From: Candidatus Sumerlaeaceae bacterium
Lineage (GTDB): Bacteria > Sumerlaeota > Sumerlaeia > Sumerlaeales > Sumerlaeaceae
Reading direction: 5' to 3'
Assembly: GCA_019695055.1 (NCBI GenBank)
Contig: JAIBAT010000081.1
Coordinates: forward strand, 1 to 64,000
DNA: 64,000 nucleotides
Below, piece by piece: positions 8,549 through 16,779 of this stretch (positions are counted from its first letter, which is position 1; the number at the start of each line of letters is the position of its first letter). The notes under the pieces are model-generated. The model worked only from the letters and a program-made list of their open reading frames with translations. It did not search any database and was not told the origin of the DNA. The translations under genes were made by a program, and so were the position numbers.

Positions 8549-10995
8549 TGCGAATTATCCACACGTCTTCGTTGAAAGAGCAGAATCAGAACAGCGCCGC
8601 ATCCGAGCAGTGACAGGCCAATGCCAAGGTAAAAGTTTTGCGGTCGATACGTAAAAGTAACCGTATGTTTGCCAGCAGGCACGGCCGTTGCAGGCATCCA
8701 GCGATTGGCGATCCAAGGCTGTTGGGCCGGGCCTTCGTCCACACGGACGCGCCAGCCCGGGAGCCAGGTTTCACGAAGCACGAGAAGTCCCGGTGCGTTC
8801 AAGACCATGTGGAACTGGAATTCATTGGGTGTGGACATGGGAACCATGGCCAACTCGTCGGTTGTTGTGCCGTCGTATTTGCGAATGTCCGCGATGGCTG
8901 CCTCAAAGGCGGGAGGTACTTCCTGCTTTTCGCCCTCCACGGCGCCATGGCCAAAGGGCACCACGAAATGTTCCCCGGCCATCGTCGGGCCAAAAAAGTC
9001 CGTTGTTAAATTACCGGATATGACTTTGCGCTCGATGGTGGCAATGGCTGCGCCGGGAGCCGACTGTTTCATGGATTCAGCGGTGAGCGGCTGCCTTTCG
9101 GCCGGGTCCCACGGCGACAGATCGTAACGGCGACCCATGGCCCGGGAAACGGCTGCGACACTGTCCGACGCCCCCGGGTGGCCCGCGACCGGCATGAGAG
9201 CGACCCGGTTGTTGGCGTTTCGGGGCATCAGCGGGTCGTATCCCGCCGTTTCCCAGAACCCATCCAGTAAATGGGTGTAATTTGCCATTCCGGGATGGAT
9301 GGAGACTCGCCAGGGCACATCGCCGCGCGCATTGGTTTCGGCCAATTTGGGTTCAATGAAATCGAGCAATTCCGACGGCAAACGCAGGCGCGCAAAGGGA
9401 TGCCTGGAAATAAAGCACGGCAAATGGACGAGCAGCGGTTCGGCACATCCAACAATGAGGAGCGCAGCTAGTGCAGTTTGCGCCCGACGAAGTCGGGTGG
9501 CAAGAAGCAGAAAAAGGCAAAGACCTGAGACCATCAACACCTGGGTGGCAGCCAGAAGGAATCGGACGGTGGCCTGCTCCGGGTGGTTGGCAATCACAGC
9601 CCAGGCTCCACGGCCCGACGGATCAAAGGGCGGCCCGAGGTTCACAAAGAGACTTCCATAGTATACGGGGTTGCCGACGACCCGCAAATGGGCGATTGCC
9701 ACCACGACGAATATAAATATGACGGCGATCAGGTCGGGCTGGAATATCTTCCGCAAGATTCCTGCGCGCCTCGTGGCCACAGTGGCGGCCCGCAGGTAGT
9801 CAAAACCCAAAGCCGCCGACAGGCTGAGACCCATTGCGAGAACCGCCCGTGCCTTCAGGGCCTCTCGAAATCCGCCAAACCCCGGTAACCAATGACCCAT
9901 GGAAAGGTAAAACCCCAACGCGGCAATTCCGATGGCGGCCCGTGCATACCGGCGGCGACGGGTGGTTCGCCCGCAGGCGTGTGCCGTGAGCGTCGCGGCA
10001 AGCACAAGAGTTACAACTCCCGGAAATGTGGCTGTTTCCCAAACGTTCTTCTTGTGCAGATGGGCCAGCGTGAGATCATCACCAAACGGGTAGGGGAGTA
10101 GCAACTCTGCAAGGAGTGTCCAGTCATCAAGGACGTTGGATCCACCCATTGCCGGCGTGCCAGCACGCGCACTGAAGGGCAGATACGCTGCAGTCGGCAC
10201 CCATAAGGCGGCCGAAATAAGCGCCGCCAAGGTCCAAACCGATGCGAAGACAGTTATGGCACCGAACCAGTTTCGTCGTCCGCCAATGAAAGCGAGAGCG
10301 ACAATCTGCATCCAGATTAGATAGACCACGTACTGGGGGGAACCCACAAGTACCATCATGCCGCCCGCCACTGCCGACATAAGCAGCCACGGATCGCGGG
10401 GCGCCTTCCAGACACTTCCAGCGATTGCGGCTAGGTTCAGCCCTGGCCAGGGCAGCCGGGTGTCGGCGGCGGCCCTCATCATGGCGCAAAGAGCCAGAGG
10501 CGACAAAGCGCACGCCGCAATAACCGTGAAGTGCCCCGCTGTAACACGCGTGGCGAAGGCTGCTCCGAGGACGTAACTCGCGGTGCCTAACAATGCTGCG
10601 CCGGAACTCGCCCGCAACGCATGGCGCAGCCCAACCCAAGCCGAGAACAAGGCCAGCGCGACATGGGCAGCCATCATCGCCAGAAGTCCCGGCCCCGCTG
10701 GAAGCAGGGCCGCCGTCAGGAGCGACACCGGGTTGAATAGCGCCATCTGCTGCATTTCCAGCACCGGGCAACCGCCAAAGATGTGGGGGTCCCAGAATGG
10801 ATAGACACCGCGATGAAGCCACCGCGAAACGAACACTCGCCACGGGTAGAAATGGCTGGCAAGGTCGGAGCCCGGATGGCCGAAGTACAGCGTGCCACCG
10901 CCGAGGAAAATCGCCCCGCAAATGATCAGGGCCAGGATTGCCACGGCAAGGGGCGCCGCTACGCGTTCAAGACTCTTATGGTGGGCCCGCATCAT
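8545..10995 (-). CDS. YfhO-like multi-pass membrane protein
   Basis: 816 residues with about 12-13 predicted membrane helices, beginning with one at residues 13-34. The first periplasmic loop contains G-S-D-L-A-S-H-F-Y-P-W and the motif P-F-W-D-P-H-I-F-G-G, typical of YfhO and related GT-C type proteins. A large soluble domain follows near residue 500-750, ending in L-R-E-T-W-L-P-G-W-R-V and a final helix before the R-R-R tail. The W-x-P-G-W-x-V pattern is the C-terminal signature of the YfhO family (Pfam name from memory). Bacillus YfhO takes part in glycosylating lipoteichoic acid. Here it may transfer sugars to a surface polymer, but the substrate is unknown. Confidence 0.85.
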   Translation of the reverse strand: MMRAHHKSLERVAAPLAVAILALIICGAIFLGGGTLYFGHPGSDLASHFYPWRVFVSRWLHRGVYPFWDPHIFGGCPVLEMQQMALFNPVSLLTAALLPAGPGLLAMMAAHVALALFSAWVGLRHALRASSGAALLGTASYVLGAAFATRVTAGHFTVIAACALSPLALCAMMRAAADTRLPWPGLNLAAIAGSVWKAPRDPWLLMSAVAGGMMVLVGSPQYVVYLIWMQIVALAFIGGRRNWFGAITVFASVWTLAALISAALWVPTAAYLPFSARAGTPAMGGSNVLDDWTLLAELLLPYPFGDDLTLAHLHKKNVWETATFPGVVTLVLAATLTAHACGRTTRRRRYARAAIGIAALGFYLSMGHWLPGFGGFREALKARAVLAMGLSLSAALGFDYLRAATVATRRAGILRKIFQPDLIAVIFIFVVVAIAHLRVVGNPVYYGSLFVNLGPPFDPSGRGAWAVIANHPEQATVRFLLAATQVLMVSGLCLFLLLATRLRRAQTALAALLIVGCAEPLLVHLPCFISRHPFARLRLPSELLDFIEPKLAETNARGDVPWRVSIHPGMANYTHLLDGFWETAGYDPLMPRNANNRVALMPVAGHPGASDSVAAVSRAMGRRYDLSPWDPAERQPLTAESMKQSAPGAAIATIERKVISGNLTTDFFGPTMAGEHFVVPFGHGAVEGEKQEVPPAFEAAIADIRKYDGTTTDELAMVPMSTPNEFQFHMVLNAPGLLVLRETWLPGWRVRVDEGPAQQPWIANRWMPATAVPAGKHTVTFTYRPQNFYLGIGLSLLGCGAVLILLFQRRRVDNSQ

Positions 10996-11148
10996 TGAGA
11001 GGCGTCAGTTAGGGAAACTGCACGGCGCAATTGGAATCGAAATCTAAACGGCCGCATCCCCCCGCGAAATAAATCGCGAATTCCTCCCGAATGCGTCGGC
11101 AGGGCATACGTTATCGTGTCCATTAACCCGTTGGAATCTCGAGGAGCT

Positions 11149-12219
11149 ATGAATCGCGTCACTTTTTGCATTGCGGCAGCCATTGCTGCCATCTGTAGCC
11201 TGTGCCCGGCCCAAACCGCCGACCCGGGCAATGCCGGAAAATCGAAATCCACGTTGGAACGCTGGGGTATCCTGAAGCGCAAGGCGCCCACTGCAACGCC
11301 TTCTCCATCAGGAGGCATCCCGGAGCCACCCGTCCAGCCGGAAGGTGCAAGTTCCACCAACCAGGCCAAACCCTCTTCCGGTCAGAAGCTTCCGCCGTTG
11401 AAGGCGGATGCATCTGCCAAGACAAAGCCGAAACCGCAATCCGCCACCACAAAATCCGAGCCTAAGGCTTCGACCGCCGCACCCAAGAAGGGTATGTCGG
11501 CAACCCATTCGGCCTCCACTGACACCATAATGTTATCGAGTTGGCCCACGGGAAAAAAACTCGTCGCTCTGACCTATGATGATGGGCCCCACCCGAAGTT
11601 CACTCCGATTCTGCTCGACATGCTTGCCGAGAAGAAGGTCAAAGCCACATTCTTCCTCCTTGGTCAGCAGATCAAGGAATTCCCAAAGGTGGCCGCGCGC
11701 ACTGTGGCCGAAGGGCATGAACTGGCCAACCACACTTATGATCATAAATCGCTGCCGTCACTATCCGAGGACAAGATTGTCCAGGAACTGACGCGTACGG
11801 AGGATCTGTTGACCTCCGTTGCGGGGCAGCGCGGACCCCTAATGCGTCCGCCTTATGGGGCCTCCAATCCAAAGGTCCGTGAGATTTGCCGCCAATTGGG
11901 GTACAGGGTGATTCTCTGGGACATCGATACCAACGATTGGCGAGGTCGCCCCACACAGCATATGAAGAGCAATATCCTCACGAATGCCCAGGATGGGTCC
12001 ATCATCCTCATGCACGACCGTTACCAGTCGTCCATTGATGCGTCGGCAGCAGTTATCGACGAGTTACGCAGTCGAGGATTTGAATTTGTGACCGTTTCCG
12101 AGATGCTATCCCACCCTCGAATTGCAGCCAAATCCGTGACTCAGGGCGAAAAGAACCGTCCCGCCGATGTTGGTGGACCGGTCCAAACGCCACCCCCAGC
12201 GAATGCTGAAACTCGTTAA
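11149..12219 (+). CDS. Secreted polysaccharide deacetylase (NodB domain)
   Basis: 356 residues. A signal peptide (residues 1-21, ending C-P-A-Q) is followed by a Pro/Lys/Ser-rich linker to about 130, then a NodB deacetylase domain. Metal and catalytic motifs are T-Y-D-D-G (D144, D145), N-H-T-Y-D-H, R-P-P-Y-G and I-L-M-H-D. The family removes acetyl groups from peptidoglycan, chitin or other N-acetyl sugars outside the cell. The ATG at 11149 was chosen over the in-frame GTG at 11116 because a strong gaggag ribosome site stands just before it and the signal peptide starts cleanly there. The gene diverges from the YfhO-like gene. Confidence 0.92.
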   Translation: MNRVTFCIAAAIAAICSLCPAQTADPGNAGKSKSTLERWGILKRKAPTATPSPSGGIPEPPVQPEGASSTNQAKPSSGQKLPPLKADASAKTKPKPQSATTKSEPKASTAAPKKGMSATHSASTDTIMLSSWPTGKKLVALTYDDGPHPKFTPILLDMLAEKKVKATFFLLGQQIKEFPKVAARTVAEGHELANHTYDHKSLPSLSEDKIVQELTRTEDLLTSVAGQRGPLMRPPYGASNPKVREICRQLGYRVILWDIDTNDWRGRPTQHMKSNILTNAQDGSIILMHDRYQSSIDASAAVIDELRSRGFEFVTVSEMLSHPRIAAKSVTQGEKNRPADVGGPVQTPPPANAETR

Positions 12220-12241
12220 TTTGGCGCGTTTTTTCGCCAAA
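12220..12241 (+). other. Hairpin with T-rich loop after the deacetylase gene
   Basis: tttggcg at 12220-12226 pairs with cgccaaa at 12235-12241 around an 8-base loop containing six T. It begins right after the deacetylase stop codon. The T-run is in the loop rather than after the stem, so it may be an mRNA 3' stabiliser or a weak terminator. Confidence 0.4.
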
Positions 12242-12384
12242 GTGATATAAAATACCATTGCATATCGTTTTGGTATGCCGTCTTATATTTTACTGAATCG
12301 TGTAGAGGTTTTGGTGATTCTGGTTCGAAGCAGTTCCATTAGTTGCATCGGAGGAAGGCTCGGTTCTCATGAAAGGGGCTCACC

Positions 12385-13566
12385 ATGGTTGACCGTAAAA
12401 CCGGACAATCAGGGCATCGCCCCGACGATGGCCCCCTGCCGGACCTTGAAAACCCGATAGATTTTGATGATCCCGAAGCCGTCGAGGCGGAATTGCGCCG
12501 CCGCGAGCTGGAGGAAATCGCCAGGAACTTTAATCCCCAGCGCCCTCTATACCCGGAACGTCATAAGGTGTCCCAATCTGTGAAGAAGCCGTTAAATCGA
12601 AAAGGCCCTGCCAACGATGGGCAGGACCATTCGTCGCGTCAATCCTATCAGTCTGATCCGCGATACAAGCAGTTCTACGATCAAGTGAAGAAGAGGCCGG
12701 CGGCCAACGACTACGACGCCGAGGTACAGCCCATGTCCCTCGACGAATTGGAAAAGGCAGGATGGGACGGCACGCCCCGCCCTTGGGATTCTACCCAAGG
12801 TTCTGCCCAGCCGCAGCCAGCTCCGGCACCAGCACCGCCGCGGGCTCGCACGGCAACCATTCGTAATCATCCCGCCCAGGTCCAACCGCCCGATGTTGCC
12901 GACGCTTACGAGCCTGGCACCATTTTCAGTTTCGATGACGGCAGCGTGGCCATCTATAAGGATGCAGTTTCGGGAAAAGACTACGCGCTTTTCTACTTCC
13001 TCGAACCCCATGGAGTGCTGGCTGCCCGCGGGATTTTCCTCGAACAGTACGAGCGTACCAAAATCGGGAAGATTCCGGTGCCCCTGTTGGAAAATATGCG
13101 GGCCAACCAACGCTGGGATTACGATGCGATTGTGTTTCACCTCGATTCCTACGAACTTGCCCAGCATGTCCGTCGGCTGGGATCGCCCCATGCCGTAACC
13201 CATACTGCTCACACCCGCCGCGCCGCCCCTGCCACGGCATCACCCACGATTGCACCCCAGCAGCCTGCTCCGATTGCACCCGAGGTGGAGACTCAGCCCG
13301 AGGTGTCACCCGAGCCGCCGGCGGCGGCACCACGGGAAATGCTCGAACGTGGCCGCGTGCTTAAGATCAATGTGGGTGGACGCATCTGGGAGTCCGTTTA
13401 TTGGACCAAGGATGAAATCGGTCCCATTGTGGCCCACGATACCAACAAGGAGTGGGCCCTGATGCATCTGGACCTCACGCGCTTCAAGGACGCCCTGGAG
13501 TATGGGGATCTTTTGGAGCCCCATGATCTGGGCGAAATCGAACGGAGCCTTGCGCGAAAGGTCTGA
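12385..13566 (+). CDS. Unknown protein with two copies of a small domain joined by disordered linkers
   Basis: 393 residues; I do not recognise a family. The ATG at 12385 is preceded by gaaagggg. There is no signal peptide. Residues 1-170 are charged and Pro/Gln-rich with a short acidic helical segment (D-D-P-E-A-V-E-A-E-L-R-R-R). Residues about 176-270 and 328-390 look like two diverged copies of one module: each starts G-x-[IV]-[FL]-x-[FI], runs through an alternating hydrophobic stretch, and ends near H-L-D followed by a helix and a P-H dipeptide. A Pro/Ala/Glu-rich linker (about 272-320) separates them. The architecture suggests a cytosolic adaptor or binding protein. Neighbours on both sides concern envelope polysaccharides. 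Confidence 0.75.
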   Translation: MVDRKTGQSGHRPDDGPLPDLENPIDFDDPEAVEAELRRRELEEIARNFNPQRPLYPERHKVSQSVKKPLNRKGPANDGQDHSSRQSYQSDPRYKQFYDQVKKRPAANDYDAEVQPMSLDELEKAGWDGTPRPWDSTQGSAQPQPAPAPAPPRARTATIRNHPAQVQPPDVADAYEPGTIFSFDDGSVAIYKDAVSGKDYALFYFLEPHGVLAARGIFLEQYERTKIGKIPVPLLENMRANQRWDYDAIVFHLDSYELAQHVRRLGSPHAVTHTAHTRRAAPATASPTIAPQQPAPIAPEVETQPEVSPEPPAAAPREMLERGRVLKINVGGRIWESVYWTKDEIGPIVAHDTNKEWALMHLDLTRFKDALEYGDLLEPHDLGEIERSLARKV

Positions 13567-13671
13567 CGTAGCACCCGGCACTTTTTAGCGCCTGCAACGT
13601 CTTTTCCAATTTACTCGGCGGTTTACCCCCCCGAAAACCGCTGGCGACCTACTTCCCGGATTTATTTGTTC

Positions 13672-14787
13672 ATGAAAACGATACTTGTCATTGCGGGGAC
13701 GCGCCCCGAGGCCATCAAGGTTGCTCCGGTTATTGCCGAACTCCGTGCCCGCGCCATGCTTAATGTGCGTCTTTGCGTCACGGCCCAACACCGACACATG
13801 CTCGACCAGGTGCTCGATATTTTTGACCTGAAGGCCGACACGGATCTGGACCTGATGACTCCCGGCCAGTCCCTGCCCGAGCTGGCGTCACGACTGCTGG
13901 ACAGACTACCCGCCGCCGTGGCGACTGCAAAGCCGTCGTGCGTCATGGTGCAGGGTGATACGACAACGGCGTTTATCGGCGCACTGACAGCGTTTTACCA
14001 GCAGGTTCCCGTTGCGCACATTGAAGCCGGTTTACGCACGCGCGACCCCTATGCGCCGTTCCCCGAGGAAATCAACCGGCGTCTTGTCGGGCAGATTGCG
14101 CGGTGGCACTTTGCCCCCACCGAGAAGGCCCGCCAAAACCTCCTGCGCGAGGGCGTTCCCACAAAGCAGGTCTACGTGACCGGCAACACTGTCATTGATG
14201 CGCTGCTGACGACCGCCCAAACCGTCCAGGGCCTGCCGGACGAGTTGCAGCCGCAGCCTGGCCAGCAGATGATTCTTGTCACCGGCCATCGCCGCGAGAA
14301 CTTCGGGCCGGGAATAAGGAACCTATGCGCTGCGCTGAAGGAAATTGCCGGCGCTTTTCCCAATGCACGAATCATCTACCCCGTTCACCCCAACCCCAAT
14401 GTCCGTGAGCCCGTGTCCCGACTGCTTTCAGGCATCTCCAACATTCAGCTCATCGATCCGGTGGACTACCCGACATTTGTCGCGCTCATGCTGGAGTGCC
14501 GCTTCATCATTACGGATTCCGGGGGCGTTCAGGAGGAAGCTCCTGCGCTGGGGAAGCCGGTGCTGGTTACGCGCGATGCTACCGAACGGCCCGAAGCCGT
14601 GGAAGCCGGATTCGCCCGACTCGTCGGCACGAACACCGACGCGATTGTACGCGCCGCCCGCCAATTGCTGACCGATGAACGCCTTTACGCGCGCATGTCG
14701 ACGGTGGAGAACCCGTTCGGCGACGGCCGTGCGGCCGAGCGAATTGCCGATGTGTTGGAAAATGACCTTCTGGCGGAGCTTCACTGA
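13672..14787 (+). CDS. wecB: UDP-N-acetylglucosamine 2-epimerase (non-hydrolysing)
   Basis: 371 residues. It interconverts UDP-GlcNAc and UDP-ManNAc for surface polysaccharide synthesis. The N-terminal G-T-R-P-E-A-I-K motif, the active-site region G-D-T-T-T-A and H-I-E-A-G-L-R-T, the conserved T-G-N-T-V-I-D-A and the UDP-binding D-S-G-G-V-Q-E-E-A are all present. GT-B fold, normal length. ATG at 13672 is preferred over the TTG two codons upstream because the protein then begins M-K-T-I-L-V-I-A-G as in relatives. The stop overlaps the tdk start by one base (ATGA-type junction), so the two are translationally coupled. No wecC or ManNAc-using gene is in the window. Confidence 0.95.
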   Translation: MKTILVIAGTRPEAIKVAPVIAELRARAMLNVRLCVTAQHRHMLDQVLDIFDLKADTDLDLMTPGQSLPELASRLLDRLPAAVATAKPSCVMVQGDTTTAFIGALTAFYQQVPVAHIEAGLRTRDPYAPFPEEINRRLVGQIARWHFAPTEKARQNLLREGVPTKQVYVTGNTVIDALLTTAQTVQGLPDELQPQPGQQMILVTGHRRENFGPGIRNLCAALKEIAGAFPNARIIYPVHPNPNVREPVSRLLSGISNIQLIDPVDYPTFVALMLECRFIITDSGGVQEEAPALGKPVLVTRDATERPEAVEAGFARLVGTNTDAIVRAARQLLTDERLYARMSTVENPFGDGRAAERIADVLENDLLAELH

Positions 14788-15371
14788 TGAATGAGTACAG
14801 GGAAACCAACCGGGGCTGGATCGAGGTGGTGTGTGGGCCCATGTTCAGCGGTAAGAGTGAGGAACTTATCCGCCGCCTGAGACGGGCGCAAATCGCCCGC
14901 CTTGGAGTGCTGGCGTTCAAGCCGCGCATCGATAATCGCTACAGCGAGGATTCCATCGCGTCCCACTCCGAGCAACTCATTCCCTGTATACAGATTGAAA
15001 AAGTTTCTGAAATCATGGACCACATCAGGCCCGACACAGAGGTGGTTGGGATTGACGAGGTGCAATTCCTTGGTCCGGAGGCCCTCGACGTTTGCCGCGA
15101 TCTCTCGGCGCGTGGTATCCGGGTAATCTGTGCGGGGCTTGATATGGACTATCGCGCGCGGCCATGGCCTCCGCTGCCGGAACTTCTCGCCATCGCCGAG
15201 TATATCACGAAAATGGCCGCCATTTGCATGGTTTGCGGGAACCCCGCAAGTCGCACCCAGCGCAAGGTTCTCGGCGGCGACCTCGTGCTGATTGGTTCCC
15301 AGGACTCCTACGAGGCCCGTTGCCGCCGCTGCCATACGGTGGACGAGGGTGTTCAGACGGAAATCTTCTGA
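14787..15371 (+). CDS. tdk: Thymidine kinase, type II
   Basis: 194 residues. It phosphorylates thymidine with ATP in the salvage pathway. The P-loop G-P-M-F-S-G-K-S lies at residues 17-24, the catalytic Glu in G-I-D-E-V-Q-F-L, and a structural zinc site is formed by C-M-V-C and C-R-R-C near the C-terminus. Length and motif order are those of TK1-like enzymes. The gene overlaps the wecB stop codon by one base. The coupling to wecB has no obvious metabolic logic. Confidence 0.95.
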   Translation: MNEYRETNRGWIEVVCGPMFSGKSEELIRRLRRAQIARLGVLAFKPRIDNRYSEDSIASHSEQLIPCIQIEKVSEIMDHIRPDTEVVGIDEVQFLGPEALDVCRDLSARGIRVICAGLDMDYRARPWPPLPELLAIAEYITKMAAICMVCGNPASRTQRKVLGGDLVLIGSQDSYEARCRRCHTVDEGVQTEIF

Positions 15372-15446
15372 AATGAAAACCTCATCCCCGCTCTGCCTAA
15401 ATGTCTTGTCCGGAGCCCGGCGTACTCTGATCGTCATCCTGAAATA

Positions 15447-16715
15447 ATGTCTGAATCCATTGTCATAACGGGCGTGGGAGTCGTATCGCCCATTGGGTGC
15501 ACGCGCGATTCTATATGCTCGAACCTTCGCGCAAACCTGTCGGCCATTCGCCCCCGCAATTTTGAATGTGGCACACAGTTTCTGTTTGCCAATGTTGCCG
15601 ACGATTTCGAGGCCGTGTCGGCAGGTGCCATGGATCGTCTGTCGCAACTGGAACAGGAAGTCGCGACGGTGGATAACGGCCTGTTGTTTGGATTGACCGC
15701 AGCGCGCACGGCGATGCGCGAATCCGGCCTCGATTTCGCCAGCGTGGATCCCACACGGGTCGGGGTGGTGGTGAGCGCAAGCAAGGGGCAGTTTCGCACG
15801 CTGATTTACTCCATTGAGATGCACGAGCGACTCGGTGACAAGGCCACTCCGGCGGAGCAGCGGAAAATGGCTGAAATGTACCTGTCGTATCCGGGCAATA
15901 CAGCGAGCCGCGTGATCTCCAAACAGTTTCAGTTCTGTGGGCCGATGCTGAATTACCCCTCGGCGTGTGCCACGGGAATCTTCTCCACAATACAGGCAGC
16001 GGAATTGCTGCGCACTGGAGTGGTGGATGTCGCGCTGGCCGGCAGCAGCGAAAGCACGGGAAACGTCATGGTGCTGGCGGGTTTCCAGAACATGGGTGCC
16101 CTTTCGGCCAGTCAGCCTAGACCGTTCCATGCGAAGCGTGATGGGTTTGCAGCCGGGGAGGGCGCGGCGGTCCTCGTGCTGGAACGCGAATCGGATGCCC
16201 GGGCGCGTGGCGCACGGATTATTGCCCGCATTGCGGGATCCGACGTCCGTGGCGACGCCTACCACCTGACCGGAGTCGACACCAGGGGCGAATCGGTGGA
16301 ATACGCGATACGCATGACCTTGAAGAAGGCCGGGTGGGCCCCTGCGGATGTGCAATACATCAATGCCCATGGCACGGGAACGCAACTCAACGATGCCACC
16401 GAGGCCGAGGTCATATCCCGAATCTTTGGCCAGCCTGGTCCGCTTGTCTCGAGCCTCAAGTCCCGGATCGGGCATCTCCTTGGCGGGAGTGCAAGCGTGG
16501 AGATAGCCCTGACCCTTGTGGCTTTGGACGACGGATTCGTGCCGTCAACTCACGGCCTCGATGAACCCGATCCGTCGTTTCGGGTAAGTTTTGTCCCCGA
16601 AGACGGGGCTGAAGCCGACCTGCAGCGCTTCATGAAGTTCTCCCTCGGCTTTGGGGGCCACATTGGTGTCATTGCCTTTGAGCGGGTTGACGGATTCGCG
16701 AGGGAGCACCCATAA
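15447..16715 (+). CDS. Beta-ketoacyl-ACP synthase (FabF-like)
   Basis: 422 residues. Thiolase-fold condensing enzyme that joins malonyl-ACP to an acyl chain. The catalytic set is intact: Cys174 in S-A-C-A-T-G, His308 in N-A-H-G-T-G-T, and Lys338 and His343 in S-L-K-S-R-I-G-H. It begins M-S-E-S-I-V-I-T-G-V-G as FabF does, 75 bases after tdk. No acyl carrier protein, ketoreductase or acyltransferase gene adjoins it, so it may be a second KAS for a special lipid or polyketide-like product, or simply fabF away from the rest of the pathway. The insertion around residues 110-150 (K-G-Q-F-R-T-L-I-Y-S-I-E-M-H-E) is somewhat unlike standard FabF. Confidence 0.88.
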   Translation: MSESIVITGVGVVSPIGCTRDSICSNLRANLSAIRPRNFECGTQFLFANVADDFEAVSAGAMDRLSQLEQEVATVDNGLLFGLTAARTAMRESGLDFASVDPTRVGVVVSASKGQFRTLIYSIEMHERLGDKATPAEQRKMAEMYLSYPGNTASRVISKQFQFCGPMLNYPSACATGIFSTIQAAELLRTGVVDVALAGSSESTGNVMVLAGFQNMGALSASQPRPFHAKRDGFAAGEGAAVLVLERESDARARGARIIARIAGSDVRGDAYHLTGVDTRGESVEYAIRMTLKKAGWAPADVQYINAHGTGTQLNDATEAEVISRIFGQPGPLVSSLKSRIGHLLGGSASVEIALTLVALDDGFVPSTHGLDEPDPSFRVSFVPEDGAEADLQRFMKFSLGFGGHIGVIAFERVDGFAREHP

Positions 16716-16779
16716 TTGGAGAGAGTATTCCCGGCCAACTAATTCGAAATAGGCCTTGTAGTGGCAGTTCTACAATCTT

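Noticed and set aside
14781-16475. 564-codon open frame antisense to tdk and the ketoacyl synthase
   Set aside because: It has no recognisable domain and lies wholly opposite two genes with intact catalytic motifs.
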